Of a stretch of 64,000 nucleotides of DNA, positions 54,001 through 63,890 are shown in pieces. This stretch comes from Flavobacterium potami (lineage in GTDB: Bacteria; Bacteroidota; Bacteroidia; Flavobacteriales; Flavobacteriaceae): the NCBI RefSeq assembly GCF_020026915.1, contig NZ_JAINUY010000010.1, positions 54,923 through 118,922 of the forward strand, written 5' to 3'. Position numbers and translations under genes: made by a program. The notes beneath the pieces are model-generated. The model searched no databases, was not told where the DNA came from, and was given only the letters and a program-made list of their open reading frames with translations. Each line of letters begins with the position of its first letter. The first letter of the stretch is position 1.

Positions 54001-56435
54001 GATGTTGGTTTGTCTAATTTTGTAATAATTTTTTCGATGTCAATCAAAATGCTTTCGTAATGATCTTTGCTGATTCCTGTTGCTTCATTCATCATTTTTG
54101 TAACATCTGATTTTAATTTTAAAAGATGTTGTCTTCCATACAATTTCACATCACTTCGTTGTGCTGCATTTGAAGCTTTTCCTGGCTCTAATTCCTTTGG
54201 TAATAAAAGCATTCCTAATTTCTCTACATAACCACGCTGAAAGTTTCTTCTGTAAAAATCTTGCTTTTCATCTCCACTAAATTTTACCCAAACCGTTTTT
54301 TGCAAATCATTTAAAAACTCAGGAACTGTGTAACTTCCTTCAAATTGCATCGATTTAAGGCTAATATTATAAAGCATACCTGAACTCAACAACATAGTCA
54401 AAACCTGATTTTGCTGATCCAAGATTTGATCTTCTCTTTTCATCGGAATAAGATCATCTATTTCCTTTGGATACATCCAAAGTGGCGCAACAAATAATTG
54501 TCTTCCTAAATAATCTATAGCAGCTTTTACTTTTGCTTTAGGAACTGGTTTGTACACTACTGCTTTTTCATCAACAGTTCTTTTTGTCACATAGTTGTTT
54601 CCAATGTTTTTTAACACATGATATAAATAGATACTGTATTGTCTTACCACTGCTTTATGCATATCCTCTAAATTATTGTAGGCATCATTCGGCTGATAAG
54701 TCCATTCGATAAGATGCGGTACAACACGTTTTAGATTTTTGATTCCGTAATCACTCGCCAAAACAGCATCATCTCCAAGATCTTCAGACTGGCTTCTCGG
54801 GTCTTCGTCTTTTCCTTCGCCTCCAAACCACAATTTTGGGTTAGCTGTTAAACTATCTGTGGTCATTTTGGCTAATATTTTTTCTTCGTCGAATTCATCT
54901 TTAGCATTTGGATAATAACCATATCCCCATTGTACAGCCCATTTGTCGTACATGCCAATACGTGGATAAATTCCTTTTGGACCAATATTGTCTTCCGGTT
55001 GTGCCACGTAATTAAAACGAGCATAATCCATAATAGAAACCGTATGACCATTTGCTTCTACCCATTTTTTATCACGAAGTTTTTCTACAGGGGTAGCACT
55101 ACTCGCTCCCATGTTGTGACGTAAACCAATTGTATGTCCGATTTCGTGAGAAGAAACAAAACGAATTAATTGTCCCATTAATTCATCATCTAAATGCATT
55201 TTTCTAGCTCTTGGGTCTAAGGGCCCAGCCTGAATCATGTACCATCTCTGAACCAATCTCATTACATTATGGTACCAGCCAACATGGCTTTCCATAATTT
55301 CTCCACTTCTTGGATCGCTAATTCTTGGTCCATAAGCATTTGGTGTTTCAGAAGCTAAATATCGTACTACAGAATATCTTGCATCTTCCAAACTCATTGT
55401 TTTATCATCTTCTGGCCATTCTTTACCCACGATTGCATTTTTAAAACCAGCTGCTTCAAAAGCTTTTTGCCAATCGTTAATACCTGCAATTAAGTATGGT
55501 CTCCATTTTTTTGGTGTTGCAGGATCGATATAATAAACAATTTGTTTTTTTGGTTCAACCAATTCTCCTCTCAGGTATTTCTTGATATCCTTGTCTTTAG
55601 GTTCTAAACGATAACGCTGAACAATAAATTTTTTCTGTGCACGCTGTTCATCATCATCAAACAAAACATATTTATTGGCAAAGTAACCTACTCTTTCATC
55701 AAAAAAACGCTTACGCATAGGTATTTTAGGAAGCAAAACAATTGAAGTATTTAACCTCAATGTTACGGTTCCGCTACTTGCTAGAGTGCTTGTATATGTT
55801 TTTGTTGTTTTTACTTCAACGTTAATTGGATAGGTATCAATTGCTTCTATAAAAGATTTATCATCAGCCAGAGAATTTAATTTTTTCTCTGTTTTCTCGG
55901 AGTTTCCAATAGAAAACATCGTATTATCCTTTTTGAAAGCTTCGGTAACATCTATTACAACACTTCCTGTATCAGGATTGGTTGTTTTAATTGGAAATGC
56001 AGCCACAATTGGATTTTCGTTACTTCCTGCCAATGCTTTTGCCAACATTGAATCGGCAGAACGAACATCTTGCTTGTATTGCAATGATCTTAAATAAACC
56101 GTGTTATTCGATCCTTTCTCAAAATAAATAGTCTGCTCATTGGCTTTTTCTCCACCAAAAATCCCCATTCCTTCAGGAGTAGACAAATATCGTGTTACAA
56201 CCAACATATATCGGTTAAACAAAGTATCAGGAATTTGAAAGTAATACTTTGTATCAACCTGACTAATCGTAAGAAGACCTGATTTATTGATTGCCTTATC
56301 TGTAATTACTTTATGATACGCCTGCATGCCTTTCGGCTGAGTACTTGTACTGTCAGCTTTTTTTTCTGGAGTTTGAGCAAAACCATGCTGGTTAATGGCA
56401 ACCAGCATGATTAGTAATAAAATTATTTTTTTCAT
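53997..56435 (-). CDS. Exported zinc metalloprotease, metzincin motif (DUF5117/DUF4953 type)
   Basis: 812 residues with a signal peptide (IILLLIMLVAINQHGFAQ). The active site is HEIGHTIGLRHNMGAS, a full metzincin HExxHxxGxxH. The N-terminal DUF5117-type segment (YYFQIPDTLFNRYMLVVTRY, GIFGGEKANEQTIYF) and the C-terminal region (GRQLFVAPLWMYPKEIDDLI) fit the large zinc-dependent metalloproteases common in Bacteroidota. It lies 5 bases downstream of SusD, so it probably degrades the peptide or protein whose fragments SusCD takes up. Coupled by ATGA to the DUF3347 gene. Confidence 0.88.
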   Translation of the reverse strand: MKKIILLLIMLVAINQHGFAQTPEKKADSTSTQPKGMQAYHKVITDKAINKSGLLTISQVDTKYYFQIPDTLFNRYMLVVTRYLSTPEGMGIFGGEKANEQTIYFEKGSNNTVYLRSLQYKQDVRSADSMLAKALAGSNENPIVAAFPIKTTNPDTGSVVIDVTEAFKKDNTMFSIGNSEKTEKKLNSLADDKSFIEAIDTYPINVEVKTTKTYTSTLASSGTVTLRLNTSIVLLPKIPMRKRFFDERVGYFANKYVLFDDDEQRAQKKFIVQRYRLEPKDKDIKKYLRGELVEPKKQIVYYIDPATPKKWRPYLIAGINDWQKAFEAAGFKNAIVGKEWPEDDKTMSLEDARYSVVRYLASETPNAYGPRISDPRSGEIMESHVGWYHNVMRLVQRWYMIQAGPLDPRARKMHLDDELMGQLIRFVSSHEIGHTIGLRHNMGASSATPVEKLRDKKWVEANGHTVSIMDYARFNYVAQPEDNIGPKGIYPRIGMYDKWAVQWGYGYYPNAKDEFDEEKILAKMTTDSLTANPKLWFGGEGKDEDPRSQSEDLGDDAVLASDYGIKNLKRVVPHLIEWTYQPNDAYNNLEDMHKAVVRQYSIYLYHVLKNIGNNYVTKRTVDEKAVVYKPVPKAKVKAAIDYLGRQLFVAPLWMYPKEIDDLIPMKREDQILDQQNQVLTMLLSSGMLYNISLKSMQFEGSYTVPEFLNDLQKTVWVKFSGDEKQDFYRRNFQRGYVEKLGMLLLPKELEPGKASNAAQRSDVKLYGRQHLLKLKSDVTKMMNEATGISKDHYESILIDIEKIITKLDKPTS

Positions 56436-56440
56436 TGGAA

Positions 56441-57865
56441 TTAAAATGGGACTTTTTCGTCTGTGTTTAATGTCAGTTTCGGATTTTTTTGTAAAACCGA
56501 TAAAGGAAATGGTATAATATATAATCGGGAATTAGGCTGTAAAGTGTACGTTTTTTGAGGAACGGTTTTGTTTACTAATGGAAATACCCTCGTAATTGTT
56601 TTAGCATATTCTGTTTCGGTATTTAATCTTTTAAGATCAAAAAAACGGTTAAAACCTAAAAGTAATTCTCTTCTTCGTTCGTTGATTACCAACTCCATTG
56701 TTTCTTTTCTCGTTGCTGGAACCGCTAAATTTACTGTTCCAGAAAGAATTCGTTTTGCTCTTAATTTGTTTAAAACAGTAACTGCTTCATTAAATTTGTT
56801 ATCTCTTGCATAACATTCGGCAAGCATTAAATACACCTCGGTTGTTTTCATTCCAACTGTCGGATAAAAGAATCTTGTATATTGTGTTGCCCAATACGCT
56901 GTATTTGAACCTTGATCTAAATTGGTTGTGCTTGTTGAATTGAAAAACAAATTAAAACGCGCATCGTTAGTTCCGAACAAAGTTCTCAATTCTGGACTGA
57001 TGATATAGCTCTGAGCAAAGTTCATTTCATTATAACCAGTCATATACATATAACTTAGAACTTCTATATTGTTTGCGGCTGGAACAGCTACTGCTGTTGG
57101 TCCGCCTTGTGCATTATAAGCTACCAAGTCAAATATCTGATTGTTATAACTAAGTGATTTTTCTGCTGCTGCTTGAGCTAGTGCAATTTCACGTTTAAAC
57201 AAATGCACTTTAGCTTTAAAAGCATACGCAAATGCTAATGACGGATGATACACATCAGCTGGTTTTTCTTTAATAAACGGTAATGCATCTTCGATATCTT
57301 TTTGAATAAAATCGTAAACTTGAGCCACTGTTGATTTGGAAGGTTGTGCTTCCAAGTCAAATTTATCCATGATACAGATTCCTCCATCTGTCGTTGCAGT
57401 TTGAGGATCGTATCCTTTTGCATACGTATTTACTAATAAAAAGTGATCGTAAGCTCTGTAAATTTTAGCTTCTGCTTTCGCTAATCGTTTGATGTCTTCA
57501 TCTCCTTTACTATTGTCAACTAAAGAAATAATCGTATTCCATCTGTTGATATAAGTGTAAGCCTGATTATAGAAACTTGAACCTGTCAGTAAAGAAACAC
57601 GATCGACGCTTTCATCAAAAGTAAAATTAAGAATATCAATATTTGGAGTTCTTCCAATAACGTTCGCTTCTCTCATCCATTGATCATCAGATAAATATTG
57701 AAAGTTATTTATCGGATAACCTCTATTGGGCAATGAAACCAATTCAAGAAATTGTTGAGGAGTTTCAATTACTAAAGCTCCTTTTGGTGTAATATCAGTG
57801 TAATCTTCACATGATGTTGTTCCTAACATCAGAACTGATAGTAGTGTTATATATATCTTTTTCAT
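56441..57865 (-). CDS. SusD/RagB-family nutrient-binding lipoprotein
   Basis: 474 residues from the ATG at 57865, which gives signal peptide and lipobox (LMLGTTSC); a longer start would overlap SusC. Surface-exposed partner of the SusC channel: TPR-rich SusD fold with YPINNFQYLSDDQWMREANV, AKAEAKIYRAYDHFLLVN, and the C-terminal AVTVLNKLRAKR, ERRRELLLGFNRFFDLKRL and YIIPFPLSVLQKNP. Starts 4 bases after the SusC stop. Ligand unknown; the protease downstream hints at peptides. Confidence 0.9.
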   Translation of the reverse strand: MKKIYITLLSVLMLGTTSCEDYTDITPKGALVIETPQQFLELVSLPNRGYPINNFQYLSDDQWMREANVIGRTPNIDILNFTFDESVDRVSLLTGSSFYNQAYTYINRWNTIISLVDNSKGDEDIKRLAKAEAKIYRAYDHFLLVNTYAKGYDPQTATTDGGICIMDKFDLEAQPSKSTVAQVYDFIQKDIEDALPFIKEKPADVYHPSLAFAYAFKAKVHLFKREIALAQAAAEKSLSYNNQIFDLVAYNAQGGPTAVAVPAANNIEVLSYMYMTGYNEMNFAQSYIISPELRTLFGTNDARFNLFFNSTSTTNLDQGSNTAYWATQYTRFFYPTVGMKTTEVYLMLAECYARDNKFNEAVTVLNKLRAKRILSGTVNLAVPATRKETMELVINERRRELLLGFNRFFDLKRLNTETEYAKTITRVFPLVNKTVPQKTYTLQPNSRLYIIPFPLSVLQKNPKLTLNTDEKVPF

Positions 57866-57869
57866 TTTT

Positions 57870-60800
57870 CTAAAGAGTAAGATTAAAGCCAACTAGATAA
57901 GTTTTTGGCAATGGTAAATTACGTGTACCTGAATTAACTGAATAAACTTCCGGATCAATGCGATTTCCAGCTGCACTCCAGTACCAGATATTATTCATCT
58001 GAAAAGTAAATTTAGCCGATGAAATATTCATTTTATTAGCAAAAGTCTTTGGCAGATTATATGCTAAAGAGATATTTCTCAATTTAATGTAATCTCCGTC
58101 AACAACATTAATATCTGAATTTCTCCATTGAGTACTCATGTTTACTGCATAAGTTCTAACACTCTCGTCTAGATCTACATACAAACGTGTATTGCCATTT
58201 TGATTCGTATCTGTGTAACGATCTGCAATACCTGAAAGATTTACAGCATCTGAACTCATATCAATAGTTTCTTTACGCATTACATTTCCTCCTGAGAAAA
58301 TGAATAAGAAATTCAAATCAAATTGCTTATAAGAGAATCGCTGAGATAATGAACCTGAATAAGTTGGTGTTAGACTTCCCATATTTACCAAAGCATCCGG
58401 GTTATTTATGATTTTAATACTGCTCGCTATCGGATTCCCATTTGCATCAAAAGTAATTGATGGATTTCCATTTTCATCTAAAACATAAGGATATCCATTA
58501 GTTGTTCCTCCATATCTATAGGCATATAAACTATTGTAAATCTCGTTTTCAAAAAAGTAATCTATAGGCGAACTTATATATGACGCAGGAGTTGATTGAG
58601 CTCTTGTTATTTTCTCAACTGTCGTTTTATTAAATCCTAAAATCACAGTAGAACCAATTCGTAAATTTCCGTTGTTATACCAATCAGAATTCACACTAAA
58701 CTCTATACCCTTATTCATAAGAGCACCTGCATTAATGGTTCTGGACAAGGCACCTACAGTCGGATCTAAGTCAGTTGTAGCCAATAAATCACTGCTGTAT
58801 TTTCGATAAACATCAATAGTACCGTTTAATTTTGCACGGAATAAACTATAATCTAAACCAACGTTGGTACTTTGCGTTTTTTCCCATCGTAGCATCGGGT
58901 TTGGTTGTGATGTAATGTTCGTATATTGCAATGACTGATAAAGATTATCATTTCTTCTTGTAGCCGTAATGTATGGAGTTGTAGATTGATCAATGTTTCC
59001 ATTAACACCATAAGTTGCTCTAAGTTTAAGTGCCGTAACCCATTTATATGGTTTCATAAACTCTTCGTTACTCACATTCCATCCTAAACCTGCAGACCAT
59101 AATGGGCGGTTTTTATACTTTGGATCTACTCCAAATAAATCTGCTCTATCTACTCTATAACTTCCTGTTACATTATATTTTGATAAAAAGGTATACCCAA
59201 GAGTACTAAAAACTGAAAAATAACGGTGTAAAATTTCAGTCTGTGTTCTTGATAAAGCAGATAAAGTTCTGTTGCTGCCGTAAATATAACTTGCCGTTCC
59301 TGTCTGGCTCAAAGCTAGGTTATTGATTACCGAAGAAGCAAGTGTTACAGGATCGTAACCATATCTTAATTGTTCGATAGTTCTAGGAACAAAAGTTTCT
59401 CTCATTTCGAAACCTGCAAGGGCATTAATAGCGTGTTTACCTCCGCCAAATTCTTGATTGTAATCTAATTGATTTCTAAAAGAATAATTACTTGCCTGAC
59501 TGCTCATTTGTTTGTAGCGTCCTCCTGCAGAAAATCCATCTACATAAGTGTAAGCATTAGTTGTTGGATTATAGGCTGTTAATGCATTAATAGCGTAACG
59601 CATTTTATAAGAGTTCAGATCGTAGTACTGATCCTCGTCATTTCTTCTTATTTCATATTGAAATTGTGTACTTAAGCTTAATCCTTTCCATATTTTAGCA
59701 CGAATATTAGCAAAAGCTCTTAAGCTTAATGATTTTTCATGTTTTATTCCTTCTTGAAGTGCATTTAAAACATTAAAAGTCATTGGTTTAAAACCACTTA
59801 AACCAGCTAATTTTTCTGCAATTGCAGGATTTATAATACTGCTTGAAGTAAAGCCATCTTTAATTCCTACAAAAGGAGAAATTACAAGATTTCCGTTATC
59901 ATCTGTAATACGTTCGTATCTTTTTTGAATATCGTAATTACCAAAATCGCCATCCGTAACATCATCATTACTATAAGTTGAATTTACTCCAAATGTTGCG
60001 TTTAACCAATCATTGATCTGGAAACTGCTTTTTGCATATAAATTGAATGATCGGCTCTCGTTATTTACAATTCGATTTTTAGATTCATCATAATTAAGCG
60101 ATACATAAGTATTTTGTCTACTAGTACTTCCTGAAAATGCCACATTGTAACGTTGTCTAAATTCGTTTTGCCACACATTATCACGATAATCTCTGTAATA
60201 ATCGTTTTTTCTCCATTGCTCTATTGTACTGTCATAATCGAGATTGCTGATTTTTCCATCTTCTAAATTTCTATTCAATTGATAAAGCGGACTGTAATAT
60301 TTAGGGCTACTGTTTCCTATATCTCCATAATTGCTAAACATTGTAGCTGTATTCGCGAATCTTGCTCTTTCTCTATTGTAGACAGCCTGTTCAAAATCAA
60401 TCAATTCACTTGTCGAAGCATAATTCATATCTCTTAAATTAGGCTTAGTCGATAGAAAGAAATCGGAGTTTACGGTCACTTTTAGTTTTCCATTTCCTTT
60501 TTTAGTAACGATAACAATAATTCCGTTGGCAGCTCTAGAACCATAAATGGAAGCCGCTGCTGCGTCTTTAAGAACGTTAATACTCTCAACGTCATACGGA
60601 TTGATATCTTCCAAAGTTAACTCAGTTGGAAGACCATCAATTACTATCAGTGGACTATAACCAACATTTAAAGATGAAAAAGTTCCCATACCTCTCAATA
60701 TCGGTTTATCTGCCGCTGCACCAGTAGGATTCTTTTGAAATGTAAGACCCGCTATACGACCTTCTAATGCACTTGGTAAATCTGCATTAATATTTTCGTT

Positions 60801-61514
60801 TAAAACCTTTTCATTAACTGTAGCGATTGCACCCGTAGAATGGCTTCTTTCTAAAGTCTGATAACCTGTAATTACCACTTCTTTCATTGCTGCTACTTTA
60901 TCTTCAACTATTAGAGTCACAACATTGCGGCCAGCAATACCAAAAGATTTCGTCTCAATGGTTAAGCCTGAACACTCCAAAACTCCGTTTGATGGTGCAT
61001 TGTCAAAAGAAAAACCTCCGTCAAAATCAGTAATACTGGTTCTGTTGGTTCCCGCAATAGTTACAGAAACACCAGGAAAAGGCTCGTTTTTATTGTTTGT
61101 TACTTTTCCGCTTACGCGGATTAAATCGTTTCCCAAATTCTCGCTTTTATCTTTTGAAGCCGATACAACGATAGTCTGATTGGTTAAAGTATACTTTAAA
61201 TTTTGATTGCTAAAAATTCGATTTAAAGTTTCTTTTAATGACGAGTTCTTTACATTGATGGTAACAGATTTAGAATCTTTAAGCAGCTTTTGGTTATAAA
61301 AAACTTCATAATTAACCTGTTTCGCCACTTCTTTTAGAACTGTTTCAAGTGACGCGTCTTTAAAATTTACTGTAACGTTCTGCGCTTGAGTTGAAAAACT
61401 ACAAAACAGCATAAAAAGCACACTAAAAAGACTTATTGCTTTGGAAAAATTAAATCTGGGAATTTTTTTTCCAAGATTTTTGTAAGGTTTTTTTGGTTGT
61501 AAATTTAATTTCAT
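57870..61514 (-). CDS. SusC/RagA-family TonB-dependent receptor with STN signalling domain
   Basis: 1214 residues from the ATG at 61514 (a longer frame to 61625 is open but lacks a plausible signal). Signal peptide ending FSTQAQ; STN domain (NVTVNFKDASLETVLKEVAK, NVKNSSLKETLNRIFS); carboxypeptidase-regulatory-like segment (GKVTNNKNEPFPGVSVTIAG); plug with VVITGYQ and LEGRIAGL; and a 22-strand barrel ending LVGFNLTL. TonB-dependent uptake channel for a ligand captured by SusD. The STN domain couples it to the FecR anti-sigma factor encoded just upstream, so import of the substrate should induce the locus through the ECF sigma factor. Confidence 0.93.
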   Translation of the reverse strand: MKLNLQPKKPYKNLGKKIPRFNFSKAISLFSVLFMLFCSFSTQAQNVTVNFKDASLETVLKEVAKQVNYEVFYNQKLLKDSKSVTINVKNSSLKETLNRIFSNQNLKYTLTNQTIVVSASKDKSENLGNDLIRVSGKVTNNKNEPFPGVSVTIAGTNRTSITDFDGGFSFDNAPSNGVLECSGLTIETKSFGIAGRNVVTLIVEDKVAAMKEVVITGYQTLERSHSTGAIATVNEKVLNENINADLPSALEGRIAGLTFQKNPTGAAADKPILRGMGTFSSLNVGYSPLIVIDGLPTELTLEDINPYDVESINVLKDAAAASIYGSRAANGIIVIVTKKGNGKLKVTVNSDFFLSTKPNLRDMNYASTSELIDFEQAVYNRERARFANTATMFSNYGDIGNSSPKYYSPLYQLNRNLEDGKISNLDYDSTIEQWRKNDYYRDYRDNVWQNEFRQRYNVAFSGSTSRQNTYVSLNYDESKNRIVNNESRSFNLYAKSSFQINDWLNATFGVNSTYSNDDVTDGDFGNYDIQKRYERITDDNGNLVISPFVGIKDGFTSSSIINPAIAEKLAGLSGFKPMTFNVLNALQEGIKHEKSLSLRAFANIRAKIWKGLSLSTQFQYEIRRNDEDQYYDLNSYKMRYAINALTAYNPTTNAYTYVDGFSAGGRYKQMSSQASNYSFRNQLDYNQEFGGGKHAINALAGFEMRETFVPRTIEQLRYGYDPVTLASSVINNLALSQTGTASYIYGSNRTLSALSRTQTEILHRYFSVFSTLGYTFLSKYNVTGSYRVDRADLFGVDPKYKNRPLWSAGLGWNVSNEEFMKPYKWVTALKLRATYGVNGNIDQSTTPYITATRRNDNLYQSLQYTNITSQPNPMLRWEKTQSTNVGLDYSLFRAKLNGTIDVYRKYSSDLLATTDLDPTVGALSRTINAGALMNKGIEFSVNSDWYNNGNLRIGSTVILGFNKTTVEKITRAQSTPASYISSPIDYFFENEIYNSLYAYRYGGTTNGYPYVLDENGNPSITFDANGNPIASSIKIINNPDALVNMGSLTPTYSGSLSQRFSYKQFDLNFLFIFSGGNVMRKETIDMSSDAVNLSGIADRYTDTNQNGNTRLYVDLDESVRTYAVNMSTQWRNSDINVVDGDYIKLRNISLAYNLPKTFANKMNISSAKFTFQMNNIWYWSAAGNRIDPEVYSVNSGTRNLPLPKTYLVGFNLTL

Positions 61515-61578
61515 ACATTTACATTGGTTATAGTTAAACAATAGTGGACAACTTATATTGGCTATAAACTTTTGAAAC

Positions 61579-61607
61579 AACCAGAAGCATCGCAACTGCT
61601 TCTGGTT
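61579..61607. terminator. Hairpin between fecR-like and susC-like genes (attenuator or processing site)
   Basis: AACCAGAAGCA and TGCTTCTGGTT form a perfect 11-bp stem with a 7-base loop. The T-run follows on the plus strand, whereas both neighbouring genes run on the minus strand, so it is probably an intercistronic processing or mRNA-end structure that separates low regulator from high transporter expression. Confidence 0.5.
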
Positions 61608-61648
61608 TTTTAGTTTATAGATCAATATAATTCGGTTAAACTTAAAAA

Positions 61649-62794
61649 TCAGGGATCAACAATAATAGTTTTTCCTTCAACTTTAAATTTTATATTACTT
61701 AGCTCAAGTACTTTTAATACTTCAGACAAATTTTTATTTCTAAATGTTCCTCCGTTAAATCTCACGTCTGAAACATCACCTCGATACTCTACTTTAATTC
61801 CGTACCAGCGTTCCAATTGTTTCATTACCGATTTCAAATCAGCATTATCAAATTTAAATCGGCCATTTTTCCAAGCGATTGCTGCTTCTGTATCAACTTC
61901 TTTTATTGTAATTTTTGAACTATTATTGACAACATTCGATTGTTGTCCTGGTTTTAAAATAGCTTTTTGATTTCTAGATGCAACAGCTACACTTCCTTCC
62001 AATAAAGTGGTTTTCACAACCGATTCATTATCGTAAGCATGCACATTGAAGTGTGTACCCAATACTTCAATTGACTGTCCATCAGATTTTACTATAAAAG
62101 GCTTGTTTTTATTTTTGGCAACTTCAAAATAAGCTTCCCCATCCAACTCTACAATTCTTTGGTTTCCATTAAATTGAGTTGGGTATTTAATCGAAGAAAC
62201 CGCGTTTAAAAATACTTTTGTTCCGTCTGCCAAGACAATATTATATTGTCCGCCTGTTGGTGTTGAAAGTGTGTTGAATGAATTCGCTTCTTCTTTTGAA
62301 TTATCAGCATTTGGATTGATCACATAAGTAATAACGCCATTTGCATCCATTTTAATTGTAACTTCATCCTCTTCACCTTCTTGAGCAATAACATCTTTTG
62401 ATGATATATCTGAAAGTACAATCTGCTTTCCATTTGAGAGCGTTAAAATACCTTTGTTACCTCCTGGAGCTATTTCCTTCTGTTTTTCAACAACCTGAAT
62501 AGAATCTTCTTTTCGTTCTGATTTTGCAAAATAAAACAAGCCCGCACCTAACATCAAAGCTACCGATGCGGCTATAGCAACTCGAGGCCATAATCTAATA
62601 ATCATTGGCTCCTTTTGTAATGACAGTTTAGATTTCAAATATCTATAACTATCTTCCAATTCGTATTCACTTAGCTGTCTTTTATTTGTAGAAGCTCTGT
62701 TCAGATACCACGCATCAAGCTTATCCCTATCTTCATCAGACAAAGTATCATTTTGATATTTTTTAAGCAATTCTAAAAATTCAGTTTCATTCAT
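61649..62794 (-). CDS. FecR-family anti-sigma factor
   Basis: 381 residues. A cytoplasmic N-terminal part that would bind the sigma factor (SDEDRDKLDAWYLNR, DSYRYLKSKLSL), one membrane helix (VAIAASVALMLGAGLFYFA, about 70-90), then the periplasmic FecR domain (GGQYNIVLADGTKVFLNAVS, ELDGEAYFEVAKNKNKPFIV, LGTHFNVHAY) and a C-terminal DUF4974-type STN-interacting region (DADLKSVMKQLERWYGIKV-like). It transmits substrate binding by the SusC STN domain to the ECF sigma factor encoded upstream. Confidence 0.92.
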   Translation of the reverse strand: MNETEFLELLKKYQNDTLSDEDRDKLDAWYLNRASTNKRQLSEYELEDSYRYLKSKLSLQKEPMIIRLWPRVAIAASVALMLGAGLFYFAKSERKEDSIQVVEKQKEIAPGGNKGILTLSNGKQIVLSDISSKDVIAQEGEEDEVTIKMDANGVITYVINPNADNSKEEANSFNTLSTPTGGQYNIVLADGTKVFLNAVSSIKYPTQFNGNQRIVELDGEAYFEVAKNKNKPFIVKSDGQSIEVLGTHFNVHAYDNESVVKTTLLEGSVAVASRNQKAILKPGQQSNVVNNSSKITIKEVDTEAAIAWKNGRFKFDNADLKSVMKQLERWYGIKVEYRGDVSDVRFNGGTFRNKNLSEVLKVLELSNIKFKVEGKTIIVDP

Positions 62795-62990
62795 AATTAC
62801 AATACGAAATTTTGTCTCGTTTTATAGTAAGACAGTTAGAAATGGGTTTTGTCATAGATAAAAAGTAAAAAAAAATAAAAAAATATTAATTCATCATTAA
62901 CAAATCCAAGAAAACGTTAGCTTCTCTTTATTAATGAGGACATTACGATACTATTTTCTTTTAAAAATTAACAAAAAGGACAACAAAAAT

Positions 62991-63560
62991 TTACCAAACA
63001 AAAATATGTAAGGTCGATTTTAATTTTAAGCGAAGGATTTTTAATGAGTTATAAACTTGCTGTTTAGCAGTTTTGTCTGTAATATTTAATTGTAGTGCAA
63101 TTTCATCATATGATAGTTCTTCCACCTTTCTCAAGAGGAAAACTTCGCGCATTTTTTCAGGAAGTAATGCAATTTCTTTGGCAATAATTGACTCTAATTC
63201 TCTTTCTCTCAGTTTAGAGTCTGCAAAAACATAATCATTTTCAATAAAGTTTGAAATCGAATCTACATAACGAGAAACCACTTTTTCGTGAGCAATATGA
63301 TTAAGTATTCTGTTTTTGGTAGCCTTGTATAAATAAGAAGAAAGTGTACCTGTAATAATTAATTCCATTCGTCTGTTCCAAATAGATAAAAACACTTCTT
63401 GAACAACATCATTCGCTTCATCACGATTATTCAATATCTTATAAGCATGATTTACAAGAACCCTGGAGTATCTTTCAAAGATTTCTGTATAGGCCAACTG
63501 GTCATCTTTCTTTAAAAGATCTATTAAAATATGATCAGCAAATTTGCTATAAACAGACAT
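62991..63560 (-). CDS. ECF sigma factor, FecI/RpoE type
   Basis: 189 residues. Sigma region 2 (LAYTEIFERYSRVLVNHAYK, DEANDVVQEVFLSIWNRR) and region 4 (LLPEKMREVFLLRKVEELSY, EIALQLNITDKTAKQQVYNS) are intact. It should direct transcription of the SusC/SusD locus when released by the FecR protein, encoded 196 bases downstream. This sigma-anti-sigma-SusC(STN)-SusD order is the standard Bacteroidota trans-envelope switch. Confidence 0.93.
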   Translation of the reverse strand: MSVYSKFADHILIDLLKKDDQLAYTEIFERYSRVLVNHAYKILNNRDEANDVVQEVFLSIWNRRMELIITGTLSSYLYKATKNRILNHIAHEKVVSRYVDSISNFIENDYVFADSKLRERELESIIAKEIALLPEKMREVFLLRKVEELSYDEIALQLNITDKTAKQQVYNSLKILRLKLKSTLHIFVW

Positions 63561-63890
63561 TAATTAAATAAGGTAAGTATGAAAAACGCAATATTAATCA
63601 TTTTTTATGTTAAAACCCAAAACATTATTAACTAAAAAACATCTTTTACCTTAAAATAAATTAATTCTTAGAATATAAGACCATTACTATTTAAATCCTA
63701 AAAAATTTTATTAAGATTATATCGTATAAAAAAATTATAGCCTTTGTGGTCATATATTTTTGAGAACAAGATTTAGGAGAAAATAAGGCTTTCAAAGAAT
63801 GAATGTCTATTAGGTATTCGGCGCGCATCAGAGACAACAGAAAAGGTCCAAAAACAAAAAACCCCATCCGCTGTGGATAGGGTTTTTCAA
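63561..63890. other. Intergenic region between the 5S rRNA and the ECF sigma gene
   Basis: 330 AT-rich bases. Apart from the rRNA-operon terminator (63856-63888) I see no gene. An open frame here extends into the 5S gene and is not credible. No clear TAnnTTTG element was found in the sigma leader. Confidence 0.5.
63856..63888 (-). terminator. Terminator of the rRNA operon
   Basis: On the minus strand CCCTATCC pairs with GGATGGGG around ACAGC and is followed by TTTTTTGTTTTTGG, directly after the 5S rRNA 3' end. Confidence 0.85.

Noticed and set aside
61579..61607. Ordinary terminator of the FecR gene
   Set aside because: The T-run is on the wrong strand for minus-strand transcription, so it is listed only as an intercistronic hairpin.
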